64,000 bases of DNA, taken from Acidimicrobiaceae bacterium (lineage in GTDB: Bacteria > Actinomycetota > Acidimicrobiia > Acidimicrobiales > Poriferisodalaceae). Positions within the stretch are counted from its first letter, which is position 1, and each line of letters begins with the position of its first letter. The stretch lies in contig CAJJCB010000018.1 of the NCBI GenBank assembly GCA_905182565.1, positions 108,897 to 172,896 on the forward strand, in the 5' to 3' direction. The notes below the pieces were generated by a model. It saw only the letters and a list, made by a program, of their open reading frames with translations. It was not told the origin of the DNA and ran no database searches. The translations under genes and the position numbers were made by a program. Positions 1 to 9,490 of the stretch are shown here, one piece after another.

Positions 1-1111
1 CCTTGATCTACGCGATGAAGGTTATGGGTTTATGAGAACTCGTGGAGCCCTCCCTTCGAACGATGATGTTTATGTAGCGGCGAAGCAAGTTCGGATGCAC
101 GGGCTGCGTAAAGGAGACATTCTTAAAGGTGTTAGTCGGCCAGCTGCTCGTAATGAAAAAAATCCAGCCTTGTTGCGGTTAGACCAGATTAATGGATCAG
201 CACCTGAAGAGATTTTCGATCGACCATTATTCGAGGAGTTAACAGCTGTTCATCCTTCTCAATTATTGAATCTTGAAGTAAAGGGTACGAAAAATATTAC
301 TGCTCGTCTTATCGACTTGGTAGCTCCCATCGGGAAGGGTCAAAGAGGACTAGTCATATCTCCACCTGATTGCGGTAAAACCTCAACAATTAAAGAACTA
401 GCGATTGCGATAGAGGCGAACCATCCTGAAATTTGTTTAGTCGTGCTGCTGATAGATGAGCGCCCTGAGGAAATAACTGAAATTTCCAGCCTTTTGAAAG
501 CTGAAGTAATGGCCTCGGCGTTTGATCGCCCGGCGGAAGAACATGTTCAGGTTGCCGAACTTACTCTTGAACGAGCTAAAAGAATGGTTGAATCAGGCAC
601 AGACGTAGTCTTGCTCGTAGATGGTTTAAGCAGACTGGCTCGCGCTTACAACCTATCCGCCCCAGGGAATGGAAGAATTTTAGTTGAAGGAGTTGACGCT
701 GCTGCTCTTTACCCGCCGAAACGTTTTTTTGGAGCGGCGAGGGCTTTAAGCGAAGGTGGATCTTTAACAGTCGTCGCAACCGTTGCCAGCGACACGGGGT
801 GGCGTCTTGACGAGTTAATACTTGAGGCGTTGCAAGGAACTGCTAATACTGAGATTTTTTTAGACCGAAAGTCTGCGGACCGACGTCTTTACCCTTCGAT
901 TGATGTGGCAAAATGTCGAACTCGAAAACTTGATGAGTTGGCTGGCGAGGCTAGAGCTCAGCAAGGTCGAGATTTAGCTGATTTACTGATCCAAATTGAT
1001 GCGAGTTCAGAGACATCGAAGAAAAATGCGCTCGAGTTCTTGCTTACCGATTTACCTAAATCAAAAAATAACAAGGACTTTTTTAGCTCAAATAAGAAAG
1101 CAAAAAGTTGA
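1..1111 (+). CDS. rho: Transcription termination factor Rho, 5' end cut by window
   Basis: Hexameric RNA-dependent ATPase that releases transcripts. The reading frame is open from base 2 and encodes the end of the RNA-binding domain (DEGYGF then MRTRG, NDVYV) before the first ATG at 32, so that ATG is internal and the true start lies upstream. The ATPase core follows: P-loop region SPPDCGKTS, DERPEEITE, Walker B VVLLVDGLSRLARAYN, a Q/R-loop region VEGVDAAALYPPKRFFGAAR, and a C-terminal RKSADRRLYPSIDV segment. The P-loop is odd: Rho normally has PPKAGKT, here PPDCGKT, so the first P-loop lysine is Asp. Synteny with rpmE-prfA downstream is the usual actinobacterial order. Identity as Rho is very likely; whether its ATPase is typical is open. 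Confidence 0.95.
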   Translation, partial: LDLRDEGYGFMRTRGALPSNDDVYVAAKQVRMHGLRKGDILKGVSRPAARNEKNPALLRLDQINGSAPEEIFDRPLFEELTAVHPSQLLNLEVKGTKNITARLIDLVAPIGKGQRGLVISPPDCGKTSTIKELAIAIEANHPEICLVVLLIDERPEEITEISSLLKAEVMASAFDRPAEEHVQVAELTLERAKRMVESGTDVVLLVDGLSRLARAYNLSAPGNGRILVEGVDAAALYPPKRFFGAARALSEGGSLTVVATVASDTGWRLDELILEALQGTANTEIFLDRKSADRRLYPSIDVAKCRTRKLDELAGEARAQQGRDLADLLIQIDASSETSKKNALEFLLTDLPKSKNNKDFFSSNKKAKS

Positions 1112-1208
1112 TAGTGGACGGCTTCATGTTCTTGAGTAAGAAAAATTTCCAAATAACTGCCCTCAACAATGTGCGGTTTAGCCTCAGAGACGGCAGAATA
1201 GACGAGTT

Positions 1209-1490
1209 ATGAAAAGCGACATTCACCCAAATTACCGACCAGTTGTATTTCGAGACGCAGGCGCTGAGTTTTCGTTTATTACGCAGTCAACTGTAGAGAC
1301 CAACGACACCGTTCTATGGGAAGATGGGATTGAGTACCCTTCTGTAACTGTCGAGCTTTCAAGTGCAAGCCACCCTTTCTATACCGGCACCATGAAGATT
1401 ATCGATACCGCTGGCCGTGTTGAGCGATTTGAGCGGCGATATGGCCGACGTCGTAAAGACGAAGCATCAGACACCCAGGCGGAATCTTAG
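1209..1490 (+). CDS. rpmE2: Large ribosomal subunit protein bL31, zinc-free type B
   Basis: Ribosomal protein L31 of the 50S subunit, 93 aa. The N-terminus [16 protein letters not shown] and the block SASHPFYTG, followed by [16 protein letters not shown], match the type B (YkgM/RpmE2-like) form. There are no cysteines, so the CxxC zinc ribbon of type A L31 is absent and the protein should not need zinc. It starts 97 nt after rho; no strong Shine-Dalgarno is visible in front of the ATG. In other bacteria the C-minus form is often a zinc-starvation paralogue; here it sits at the standard housekeeping position next to rho and prfA, which suggests it is the main copy. Confidence 0.93.
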   Translation: MKSDIHPNYRPVVFRDAGAEFSFITQSTVETNDTVLWEDGIEYPSVTVELSSASHPFYTGTMKIIDTAGRVERFERRYGRRRKDEASDTQAES

Positions 1491-1499
1491 GCTTAGCAG

Positions 1500-2522
1500 G
1501 TGGCGCTCGACTCTGACCGCCGTCGTCAGCTACATGCGCTGAAATTAAAATCTTTAGCAGAGACTTATCTTGGCATTTCTCTATCGGATCTGAATGGTAC
1601 TGAAGATGGTGCCATCGGAATCAAAAGACATGATGACTCTGTAACTGCCGTTATTTTAGCTGAAGAAAGATGTAGCAGAGGGGTTGGCGTAGCCATGGCT
1701 GCTGCTACGCGAGCAGAAGCTGACGCCATACACATCTTTGCCAAAGAAGAAGCAAGTAGTTTGGCAAGCACTGCTGAGCTATTTCGTACCTCCCTATTGG
1801 TGTGGGAGCTCAATGGTCGAATAGCCACGAGAGCTGTTGCTGTTTCTCCAACATTTGAAGAACCTAAAGATGCAGATCCAGCGCTTATAGCTATTCTCGA
1901 AGCAGCGGATGTAGATGTGGTTTATGAGCATGGAGTCGTAACTGGTGAAATCAGGGGATTAGAAATTGCCAGAATTGAAGGTGATGGGGAAGAGCAAAGA
2001 ATTGAAGTTGGGGTTGGCGCACACGATCGCGAAGCGTTTGCTCTGTTGCACGGTGGCATGCCGAGTCGAGAAGCACTTCAGCGGGTAACTGAGACTGTGC
2101 AGTTTCATCGTCGGGCGGGAGCGGAACCGCACCCACTGAATCGTCTTAATGCTGAGCGTTGGTTAAGATCTCAGCTCATAGGTAGTCCGGAAAAAATAGG
2201 GGCTACTGTCCTAGCGTCAGTTTCTCCGCCAACTCCGCGACGAAGCTTGAAAGAGACGATACCGGCGGTTGCTTATGGGAGAATGGCCGACGGAAACCAA
2301 GTACTTGTTGTTTGTACAATAGGCATCGACCTTAACTTGATTGCTTTTGGCGCTCAGGCGCGAATACACACTGATCCCCAAGCTCAATTAATTTTTGTAG
2401 TTCCAGGAAGAGATGCTCATCCACTGCTCAAAGCAATGGTCGAGAAACTCGTGGTACCTGCTGAATTAATTGCAATAGATGACGATTGGCGTGATTGGAA
2501 GTCATCCAGCTCGCTAGCCTGA
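1500..2522 (+). CDS. Conserved-looking protein of unknown function
   Basis: A 340-aa soluble protein starting with GTG 10 nt after rpmE and ending 4 nt before prfA, so probably cotranscribed with both. I do not recognise a named family. The sequence is mixed alpha/beta without signal peptide or membrane segment. The central part has RIEVGVGAHDREAFALLHGG; the C-terminal third has alternating hydrophobic strands (NQVLVVCTIGIDLNLIAFG, QAQLIFVVPGRDAHPLLKA) and ends in a WRDWKSSSSLA tail. Position between ribosomal and release-factor genes suggests a translation- or envelope-related role, but that is only context. Codon use looks like its neighbours, and no frameshift is seen. Confidence 0.75.
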   Translation: MALDSDRRRQLHALKLKSLAETYLGISLSDLNGTEDGAIGIKRHDDSVTAVILAEERCSRGVGVAMAAATRAEADAIHIFAKEEASSLASTAELFRTSLLVWELNGRIATRAVAVSPTFEEPKDADPALIAILEAADVDVVYEHGVVTGEIRGLEIARIEGDGEEQRIEVGVGAHDREAFALLHGGMPSREALQRVTETVQFHRRAGAEPHPLNRLNAERWLRSQLIGSPEKIGATVLASVSPPTPRRSLKETIPAVAYGRMADGNQVLVVCTIGIDLNLIAFGAQARIHTDPQAQLIFVVPGRDAHPLLKAMVEKLVVPAELIAIDDDWRDWKSSSSLA

Positions 2523-2526
2523 CCTA

Positions 2527-3594
2527 GTGCTTGAGCGTCTAAAGCAGATCGAAGAAGAACTAGCCCATGTTGAGTCGCAACTCGGAGACGTTGCTATTAC
2601 ATCGGATAGGCAGCGTTTTATCGACGCGGGTAGACGTCACGCTCAACTCTCTGAAATGGCAAAGGCAGGGCGCGATTGGCGCATGGCGCTTGAAGATGCA
2701 GCTACAGCTCGAGAGTTATTAGAAGAGGTTTCGAATGATGAGGCAAGCGAGTTGCGTGAGATGGAAGCGGCTGCGTTGGCACAAGCGGAGATCTTAGAAG
2801 AGCGCTTTAAGTTACTATTATTGCCTCGAGACCCGAATGACGCTAAGAACGTCATAGTTGAGATTCGAGGTGCTGAAGGAGGCGAAGAGGCCAATATATG
2901 GGCCCGAGATCTTTATGAAATGTATCGATCTTACATTTCATCGAAAGGTTGGGCACTAGAGGTTTTGGGGAGTCATTCGAGTGATACGGGCGGGCTTACC
3001 GATGTTGCTTTTCTAGTTAAAGGTGACGCAGTTTGGAGTCATCTAAAACACGAGGGTGGGCCTCACCGAGTTCAGCGGATACCCGCTACGGAGTCACAGG
3101 GCAGAATTCATACTTCATCAGCGACAGTAACGGTTATGCCGGAAGCTGAAGAGGTAGAGGTAGAGATTGATCCTAATGATTTACGCATAGATATTTATCG
3201 GTCCTCTGGTCCCGGTGGCCAGTCCGTGAATACGACAGACTCTGCCGTCAGAGTTACACATGTTCCCAGTGGCCTAGTGGTTTCGATGCAAGATGAGAAA
3301 AGTCAGTTGCAGAATAAAGCCAAGGCGCTGCGTGTGTTGCGCTCTCGTCTTCTTAAGTTGCGCCAAGATGAACATGCATCCTCTCAAGCAGCTCAAAAAC
3401 GCGATCAAGTAAAAGGTGGTGGCAGAGCAGACAAAATTAGGACATACAACTTTAAGGAAAGCCGCGTTACTGACCACCGAATCGGACTAACTCTGTATAA
3501 GTTAGATCGCGTGTTAGCTGGCGAACTCGAAGACGTTGTTGTCCCATTAATGTTAAATGAGCGCCAAGAGCAACTTAAATCTGAGCAGATTTAA
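2527..3594 (+). CDS. prfA: Peptide chain release factor 1
   Basis: Class I release factor that reads UAA/UAG and triggers peptidyl-tRNA hydrolysis on the ribosome. 355 aa, usual length. The GGQ loop is present (SSGPGGQSVNTTDSAVR), and the codon-recognition block carries Pro-Ala-Thr in HRVQRIPATESQGRIHTS, the RF1-type PxT motif rather than the RF2 SPF motif. Start is GTG at 2527, 4 nt after the preceding stop. The glutamine of GGQ is the expected substrate of the PrmC domain encoded immediately downstream. Confidence 0.97.
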   Translation: MLERLKQIEEELAHVESQLGDVAITSDRQRFIDAGRRHAQLSEMAKAGRDWRMALEDAATARELLEEVSNDEASELREMEAAALAQAEILEERFKLLLLPRDPNDAKNVIVEIRGAEGGEEANIWARDLYEMYRSYISSKGWALEVLGSHSSDTGGLTDVAFLVKGDAVWSHLKHEGGPHRVQRIPATESQGRIHTSSATVTVMPEAEEVEVEIDPNDLRIDIYRSSGPGGQSVNTTDSAVRVTHVPSGLVVSMQDEKSQLQNKAKALRVLRSRLLKLRQDEHASSQAAQKRDQVKGGGRADKIRTYNFKESRVTDHRIGLTLYKLDRVLAGELEDVVVPLMLNERQEQLKSEQI

Positions 3595-3607
3595 CCTGGT
3601 GACTAAT

Positions 3608-5080
3608 ATGGGTCTGGATGATTCTGAGGCAGTTACAGCAAGACAACTTTTTCAGGAGTTAATTCATAAATTTAAAAAACAGAAGATTGAAGACCCTGAG
3701 ATAAGTGCTCGATGGATCGTTGAAGAAGCTGTTGGCTTGACTGGCGCAGATTTTTTCACGAAGCAAGATGAAAAATTAACTGTTCGTATGGTTGCAGCGG
3801 CTGATTCCATGTCGGATCGACGCATTAAAGGTGAGCCTTTGCAATACGTTGTTGGCCATTGGGGTTTTCGTGAATTAGATCTTGCTGTTGATCATCGGGC
3901 GTTAATTCCTCGACCTGAAACTGAGTCTGTGGTTGAGAAAGGAATCCAGTATCTGAAGTCATTGACTAGCTCTAATGGAGAAGTCCTTAAAGTAGTCGAA
4001 CTCGGAACAGGTACCGGAGCGATCGCTCTTTCGATCGCAAAAGAAGTTCCTGAAACTAAGGTTCACGCAACAGATGTTTCCGCTGAGGCCCTTTCTCTTA
4101 CTCGCTCTAATTTAGCTGGTTTGGGGCGAGCTGCTTCAAACGTAAGCCTTTGCGAAGGAAGCTGGTTTGATCCGTTACCTGATGTACTCCGAGGAGAGCT
4201 AGACCTAATAGTTTCTAATCCACCTTATGTGTCGGAGAGTGATGAACTTCCTTTAGTGGTGAAGGACTGGGAGCCCGGGTTGGCACTATTCGCTGAGGCA
4301 AATGGTTTTGCTCACTTACTTCATATAGCTGTTGAAGCACGCTCTTGGCTTAAACCGAATGGAATGCTTCTGCTCGAATGTGCTGAAGCGCAATGTTTCA
4401 AATTGAAGTCGTTGTTAATTAGCCGCGGCTACGAAAAAGTAACGATAGGTCTTGACTTAGCAGGTCGCGAGCGCATGGTTAGTGGTTATCGACCTGCAAA
4501 TGACATATCGGCTGAACACTTCTCTGGCGCAATGAGCGCTCTAAAAAGCGGAAAATTTGTGGTAACGACAACGGATACTGTGCCAGGAATCCTAGCCGCG
4601 TATTCCAATTCTGATGCCGTCATCACTACGTACGTGGCGAAGGGCCGACCATTAGACCAGCCGATGCCGGTCTTGGTATCTGGTATTGAACAAGCTCTTC
4701 AATTAGTCGAGTTCTCAGATAAAGCGACGGCCTTGGCTAGAGAGCACTGGCCCGGACCGCTGACGCTAGTCGCGACTCGATTAGATGGCCCAGATCCAGT
4801 CCATAAAGGAAACACCCTCGGAGTTCGAGTTCCAGATCTTGGTTGGTTGAGGCTTCTCATTGACGAAGTCGGCCCAGTGACTGGTTCGAGTGCCAATGTG
4901 CACGACCTACTCCCTGAAAATTCGGCAGAAAAGGCGGCCGCAAGCTTGCATCTAACTCCGGGGTACGTAGTTCCGGGAAGTTCTGAAACAGATGTAGCTT
5001 CAACCGTCTTAGACGTTACAAAATCTGAAGCAAGGGTTTTGAGGCTTGGGGCTATTGATATCTCTGACCAGAAAATGTGA
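3608..5080 (+). CDS. prmC: Fused PrmC (RF glutamine methyltransferase) and TsaC/Sua5 domain protein
   Basis: Two enzymes in one chain of about 490 aa. The N-terminal ~300 residues are PrmC/HemK: an SAM-binding loop VVELGTGTGAIALSIA and the catalytic NPPY motif (LIVSNPPYVSES), which methylates the GGQ glutamine of RF1/RF2. The C-terminal ~185 residues are a YrdC/Sua5 domain: TTDTVPGILA, KGRPLDQPMPVLV, HWPGPLTLV, GVRVPD and GSSANVH, making threonylcarbamoyl-AMP for tRNA t6A37. The frame is open back into prfA (3557), but ATG 3608 or GTG 3599, just after the prfA stop, are more sensible starts. In many bacteria prmC and sua5 are adjacent separate genes; here there is no stop between them. Confidence 0.93.
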   Translation: MGLDDSEAVTARQLFQELIHKFKKQKIEDPEISARWIVEEAVGLTGADFFTKQDEKLTVRMVAAADSMSDRRIKGEPLQYVVGHWGFRELDLAVDHRALIPRPETESVVEKGIQYLKSLTSSNGEVLKVVELGTGTGAIALSIAKEVPETKVHATDVSAEALSLTRSNLAGLGRAASNVSLCEGSWFDPLPDVLRGELDLIVSNPPYVSESDELPLVVKDWEPGLALFAEANGFAHLLHIAVEARSWLKPNGMLLLECAEAQCFKLKSLLISRGYEKVTIGLDLAGRERMVSGYRPANDISAEHFSGAMSALKSGKFVVTTTDTVPGILAAYSNSDAVITTYVAKGRPLDQPMPVLVSGIEQALQLVEFSDKATALAREHWPGPLTLVATRLDGPDPVHKGNTLGVRVPDLGWLRLLIDEVGPVTGSSANVHDLLPENSAEKAAASLHLTPGYVVPGSSETDVASTVLDVTKSEARVLRLGAIDISDQKM

Positions 5081-5165
5081 AGCAACTGACAAATGAGTTA
5101 GAGATCACTAACTCGCCGTGCAAAGATGTGTCCAAATTAATGCTTACAAGTTGCAGGGAGTTGTC

Positions 5166-5603
5166 TTGACTGGTGTCGCTATCGGATCAGACCATGCTGG
5201 TTATAGTTTGAAATGTCTCATCTTGGCTCATCTTCAACAAGCGGGTAATAAGGTAAAAGATTTAGGAACTTTTAGCGATGATCGAGTTGACTATCCGGAT
5301 TACGGGGCGCTCGTTGGGAGAGCAGTCGCCGATGGAGAATTCTCAAGTGGCATAGTCGTGTGCGGAAGTGGAATAGGAATAGTTATGGCTGCTGGGAAAA
5401 TTCCTGGTATCAGAGCTGCCACTGTTCACGACAGTACGTCGGCTCGTTTAGCTCGGGAACATAATGACGCAAATGTCATCGGCTTGGGAGCGCGTTTGGT
5501 TGGAGAGCAAACAGCGCTAGATGCTGTTGATGCATATTTGAGTGCGGTATTCTTGGGTGGCCGTCACGGAGATCGGGTAAAAAAACTCAATCTATTAGAT
5601 TAG
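5166..5603 (+). CDS. rpiB: Ribose-5-phosphate isomerase B family protein
   Basis: Interconverts ribose 5-phosphate and ribulose 5-phosphate in the pentose phosphate pathway. LacA/RpiB family signatures: GSDHAGYSLK near the N-terminus, VDYPDYG, CGSGIGIVMAAGKIPGIRAA with the catalytic cysteine, and REHNDANVIGLG. The frame is open from GTG 5118, but that would add about 16 residues not seen in the family. TTG 5166 has AGGGAG (5155-5160) 5 nt upstream and gives 145 aa, the normal length, so I choose it. It lies between the prmC-tsaC fusion and glyA on the same strand. Confidence 0.9.
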   Translation: MTGVAIGSDHAGYSLKCLILAHLQQAGNKVKDLGTFSDDRVDYPDYGALVGRAVADGEFSSGIVVCGSGIGIVMAAGKIPGIRAATVHDSTSARLAREHNDANVIGLGARLVGEQTALDAVDAYLSAVFLGGRHGDRVKKLNLLD

Positions 5604-5683
5604 GAACATTAATTAGTGTCAGTCAGTGCACAATTTAAGGCATGCTCTCTGTCTCCCCGAAATCTTTAATGAAAGATTTTTAA

Positions 5684-6946
5684 ATGATGTCTTCGAGTAA
5701 TGAGATTTGGACCGCTTCAGCTGATGTTGAAATCCAAGAGCTGATACAAGCTGAAAGGCATCGACAAGGATCTAGCCTGCAGCTAATTGCCTCTGAGAAC
5801 TTCGCGTCGCCTGCTGTTATGGCCGCCACAGGGAGCCCATTCACCAACAAATATAGTGAGGGTTACCCAAGCCGTCGTTATTACGGCGGTAATGTTCATG
5901 TTGACAAAGTAGAACAACTCGCCATTGACAGGGTAAAAAGTTTGTTCGGGTCAGAGCATGCAAATGTTCAGCCCCACTCTGGCTCATCGGCGAACGCAGC
6001 AGTTTACTTGGCTCTATTAGAGATCGGCGACACCGTATTGGGTATGAGCCTTGATCACGGCGGGCATCTAACTCATGGCTCAGCTGTAAACTTCAGTGGT
6101 AAATTTTACAACTTCATTTCCTATGGCTTAAATGAAGACGATGAAAGAATAGATTATGAAGAGATGCAAAGAATTGCTCGAGAGCATCGACCTAAGCTGA
6201 TCGTGGCAGGAGCTACCGCTTACTCCAGAAAAATAGACCCTGAGCCTTTTCGTGACATTTGTGATGAAATTGGTGCGTACTTTATGTTTGACGCTGCTCA
6301 TATAGCTGGCTTGATCGCTGGAGGTCAACACCCCAACCCTGTTCCGTCTGCTGACGTAGTTACGTTCACCACTCATAAGACGCTGCGCGGTGCGCGAGGG
6401 GGTTGCATCCTTTCAACGAGTGAATTAGCTAAAAAAATTGATTCTGCCGTTTTTCCTGGCACTCAGGGTGGCCCATTAGAGCACGCGATCGCTGCTAAAG
6501 CTGTCGGGTTTCATGAGGCGTTGGACCCGGCATTTAAGACCTACACAAAACGTATAGTTGAGAATGCTAATACATTAGCATCGGCGCTAACCGAGCGTGG
6601 ATTTCGGCTTGTGTCAGGTGGAACTGATAACCACTTGTTACTGGTTGATCTGCGGACCTTTGACGCCGACCTTACAGGTAAAGCAGCGCAAGAGAATCTA
6701 GATATCGGAGGAGTGACACTTAATCGAAACAGTATCCCAAATGATTCTAGGTCTCCTTTCATAACTAGTGGCATCCGTATGGGAACTGCATCAGTTACTA
6801 CTCAAGGAATGGGCCCAGATGAAATGGTGATGATTGCAGACTTCACCGCTCGTATTCTGCGCGCTAAATCAGATGAGGAAAAAATTGGAAATATTCGATG
6901 TGAAGTGGCCGAGTTGTGTGCATTATTTCCGCCCTACCCAGAATAA
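5684..6946 (+). CDS. glyA: Serine hydroxymethyltransferase
   Basis: PLP enzyme converting serine and tetrahydrofolate to glycine and methylene-THF, the main one-carbon source. 420 aa. Family motifs: [38 protein letters not shown] segment ([16 protein letters not shown]), [13 protein letters not shown], and the PLP-lysine motif [16 protein letters not shown]. Two adjacent ATG codons (5684, 5687) could start it. An 80-nt gap separates it from rpiB. The position after prmC/sua5 and before the wecA-like gene matches the Streptomyces gene order. Confidence 0.97.
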   Translation: MMSSSNEIWTASADVEIQELIQAERHRQGSSLQLIASENFASPAVMAATGSPFTNKYSEGYPSRRYYGGNVHVDKVEQLAIDRVKSLFGSEHANVQPHSGSSANAAVYLALLEIGDTVLGMSLDHGGHLTHGSAVNFSGKFYNFISYGLNEDDERIDYEEMQRIAREHRPKLIVAGATAYSRKIDPEPFRDICDEIGAYFMFDAAHIAGLIAGGQHPNPVPSADVVTFTTHKTLRGARGGCILSTSELAKKIDSAVFPGTQGGPLEHAIAAKAVGFHEALDPAFKTYTKRIVENANTLASALTERGFRLVSGGTDNHLLLVDLRTFDADLTGKAAQENLDIGGVTLNRNSIPNDSRSPFITSGIRMGTASVTTQGMGPDEMVMIADFTARILRAKSDEEKIGNIRCEVAELCALFPPYPE

Positions 6947-7087
6947 GAGCGTCGAGTACTTTTGCCAAGCCGTTTAAGACTCGGTTCAGGCTGTATAGGC
7001 AGAGTTTCGAGCAGTTTGTTAACCCTTAACGCTTGTGCCGGGCGCGGTTCGCCTCACCCTAGCTAAGCTAAAGATCAGGAGGACTTA

Positions 7088-8203
7088 GTGAATCGGTTGC
7101 TAGAGCACGCTGGGATTCTCCTCATAGCTGCGGTGGTTACTTACTTATTTACTTTTGTAGTGAGGCGCTTAGGTCCGAAGTTTGGTGCTGTTGTGGAGCC
7201 GAACGAGAGGCGAGTGCACGAGAGCGCTACCACCACTGGTGGCGGTGCAGCAATGTTTTTAGGCTTGGTAGTAGCGTTAGCTTCGGCTAGCCGGCTAGGT
7301 GGTTTTAGGGAGGTTTTCGCCGGTTCTTCAGAGGCGTTAGCAATCCTCATTGCAGCGAGCGTTATGTTCGGAATCGGTGCTATAGATGATTTACGGGAAC
7401 TGTCTGCGCCAGCTAAAGTAGCTGGCCAAGTGCTCGCAGCCAGCTTGTTAGCGATTCTTGGTGTCACACTTTTTTACTTTCGTATTCCTTTTGGTCAGCT
7501 AGTCGTGCTCTCGGCAGACTGGGCTACTTTGGTTACTGTTCTTTTAGTCGTCGTAGTCGCAAACGCAGTTAACTTAATCGATGGTTTAGATGGCTTAGCT
7601 GCAGGCACAGTAGCAATCGCGGCCGGCGCTTTTTACGTGTACAGCGGTGAGTTGCAGCGAGCGGGACTAATCGATGAATCGAATATTGGCCCGCTTCTCG
7701 CTTTGGTGACCTTGGGAATTTGCTTAGGATTTTTACCGCACAACTTTCATCCCGCAAGAATATTCATGGGAGATGGTGGCGCACTGTTACTCGGCCTTCT
7801 CATGGCATCTGCCACGATGACAGTCGGTGGGCGCGTTGCAGATCAATTCAGCGGGCAAGTTTATTTCTTTTTTGCGCCGATTGTGATCCCATTCTTAATT
7901 CTCGGTGTTCCACTAGTAGATGTCGCACTTGCCGTGATCCGACGTGCTTATAGACGAGAAGGTATCGCTACGGCCGATAAAGATCACCTGCATCATCGTT
8001 TGTTGCGAATGGGGCACGGACATAGAAGAACGGTTGCCTTGCTTTGGGCTTGGACCGCCTTATTATCTTGTGTAGCTCTGGCACCTACTCTTACAGGAAA
8101 CGGAGATGCTCTTTTACCCTTTGGACTTTTGGGCGTCGCATTTCTGTTGTTTCTTTTGTTACGCCCTCGTTTCAAAGCCGAGGAAGGTATTGGCACGGCA
8201 TAG
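7088..8203 (+). CDS. wecA: Undecaprenyl-phosphate GlcNAc-1-phosphate transferase (WecA/TagO/Rfe type)
   Basis: Polytopic membrane enzyme that attaches a sugar-1-phosphate, usually GlcNAc-1-P, to undecaprenyl phosphate, starting a lipid-linked cell-envelope polymer. 371 aa with about ten to eleven hydrophobic segments. Motifs of the MraY/WecA superfamily: IDDLREL (aspartate pair, residues ~98), NAVNLIDGLDGLAAG (~158), ARIFMGDGGALLLG (~225) and DHLHHRLLRMGHGHR (~300). Start is GTG 7088 with a perfect AGGAGG (7077-7082) 5 nt upstream. In actinobacteria this gene (rfe, Rv1302 in M. tuberculosis) also sits just before the ATP synthase operon. Confidence 0.93.
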   Translation: MNRLLEHAGILLIAAVVTYLFTFVVRRLGPKFGAVVEPNERRVHESATTTGGGAAMFLGLVVALASASRLGGFREVFAGSSEALAILIAASVMFGIGAIDDLRELSAPAKVAGQVLAASLLAILGVTLFYFRIPFGQLVVLSADWATLVTVLLVVVVANAVNLIDGLDGLAAGTVAIAAGAFYVYSGELQRAGLIDESNIGPLLALVTLGICLGFLPHNFHPARIFMGDGGALLLGLLMASATMTVGGRVADQFSGQVYFFFAPIVIPFLILGVPLVDVALAVIRRAYRREGIATADKDHLHHRLLRMGHGHRRTVALLWAWTALLSCVALAPTLTGNGDALLPFGLLGVAFLLFLLLRPRFKAEEGIGTA

Positions 8204-8658
8204 AGCCCCATAGCTAATCAGATTTCTGAATTCGAGAATAAGGTTCGAATAGCTTTAAGTTTCGTTGAGCGGCACTTGTTATGCCCTTCATCGATGAAGA
8301 CCAAAGCCGTGAAGGGAAATTTGTCTCTATTCGTGTGTGGCAGAGTCTTTAATTTGGCGTCACAGTTAATTTCGTCGGTGCTCTATCTTGGTTTGCTGGT
8401 GTGGTTGTGAGTCATTTCGCCGGACAAGCATTCTTATTGGTACAGAATCCATAATGCTATGGAATTGCCTAGCATGTTGATTATCGTTCTTAGACTCGCA
8501 ACCCTGCTCTCTCCTGTCAGATGGGGGAATAATCTTAGGATTTAGCATTGGTCTAGGGCGGTGAAGAGGGTGGGTTACTTGCAAGGCTAGTTAGTTGCTA
8601 ATAAGTTGCAGATGTTGTTCTTAATTCAGCGTTGACTATTTTGGAGACTATCTAAGGT
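8204..8658. other. 455-nt spacer before the ATP synthase operon
   Basis: The only stretch over 300 nt in the window without a convincing gene. Short minus-strand frames here have no family features and no plausible ribosome site. No tRNA, clear intrinsic terminator or repeat was recognised. It must hold the promoter region for the atp genes; a weak TTACTT-18 nt-TAATAA pair near 8575-8604 is one possibility, not strong enough to call. Confidence 0.5.
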
Positions 8659-9033
8659 ATGCGAAACCCAGTTTTGCGAAAGCAAACCCAAAGCATTGGG
8701 AACGATGATGGTTTTGCCAAGGCTGTTGAAATAGTCGTAACGCCGGGTATCTTTGCGGCTCTCGGTTGGTTGCTAGATAAATCTTTTGGTAGTGGACCGT
8801 GGCTTGCTTTTTCTCTTGGACTAGTTGCCTTCTTGACAAAAATCACCGCAGAGTGGTGTCGGTACTCGGGACGTATGGCCAATATTGAGGCAGACATGAA
8901 AAGCGAACGTGCTTCTGCAAAAATTGATTTAACACCTCCGGAAGAGATTTATGATGCTTTGCCAACAGGTGTGACTCTTAACACTGAGACACGAGAGGAT
9001 GAGGATGAATCAGGCGGTGAGGCAAGGTGGTAG
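8659..9033 (+). CDS. AtpZ/AtpI-like small membrane protein
   Basis: 124-aa protein with two hydrophobic helices (IVVTPGIFAALGWLLDKSFG and PWLAFSLGLVAFLTKITAEW) and a charged C-terminal tail. This is the pattern of the AtpZ/AtpI family encoded at the head of F0F1 operons, with the glycine-rich first helix and G-W/G-P turn between helices. Such proteins are linked with c-ring assembly or Mg2+/Ca2+ handling; the exact role here is inferred. Its end overlaps the next gene by 7 nt, indicating translational coupling. Confidence 0.75.
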   Translation: MRNPVLRKQTQSIGNDDGFAKAVEIVVTPGIFAALGWLLDKSFGSGPWLAFSLGLVAFLTKITAEWCRYSGRMANIEADMKSERASAKIDLTPPEEIYDALPTGVTLNTETREDEDESGGEARW

Positions 9034-9490
9034 CTAGCAATAAAGATCTGCCTGAACTTGCAGGTTCTGAACCTGAGCGCCTCATAGTTGCCGATTTAGT
9101 CAAGCGCGGACTGAAGGTTGCTCCGATTTGGATACTTTTAGCGGGACTAATTTGGGGCATCGATGGGGCAGCTTCAGCAACGTACGGGCTAGTTCTAATT
9201 CTCGCTAATTTTGTTGTGGCTGCTGCGTTTTTGACGTGGGCTGGACGGATCTCACCGGCCGCTTTAATGGCTGCAGCTCTCGGTGGTTTTATATTTCGTT
9301 TAATTATTCTTACAATTGCTGTTGTAGCGGTGCGAAATTTGAGTATGTTCTTACCTGTTCCTCTTGGAATTACTATAATTGTTTCGCATCTTGGGTTATT
9401 GACCTGGGAGACTCGTTATGTTTCTCTATCGTTAGCGCACCCGGGACTAGTCCCAGATGCTTCGAAGCGGATGAAAGGCCAGGAGAAGAA

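Noticed and set aside
32..34. ATG at 32 as the rho start
   Set aside because: The frame is open upstream to base 2 and encodes the expected end of the Rho RNA-binding domain, so the gene begins before the window.
4699..5085. 128-aa minus-strand open frame under the TsaC domain
   Set aside because: Antisense shadow of a clear YrdC/Sua5 domain; Ser/Thr-rich, no family features.
7141..7467. 108-aa minus-strand open frame under the wecA-like gene
   Set aside because: Shadow of a well-supported membrane enzyme; no ribosome site or motif.
9236..9490. Upstream extension of the atpB reading frame
   Set aside because: Lies over the AtpI-like gene in another frame, lacks membrane-protein composition, and GTG 9491 has a good ribosome site and the normal subunit-a N-terminus.
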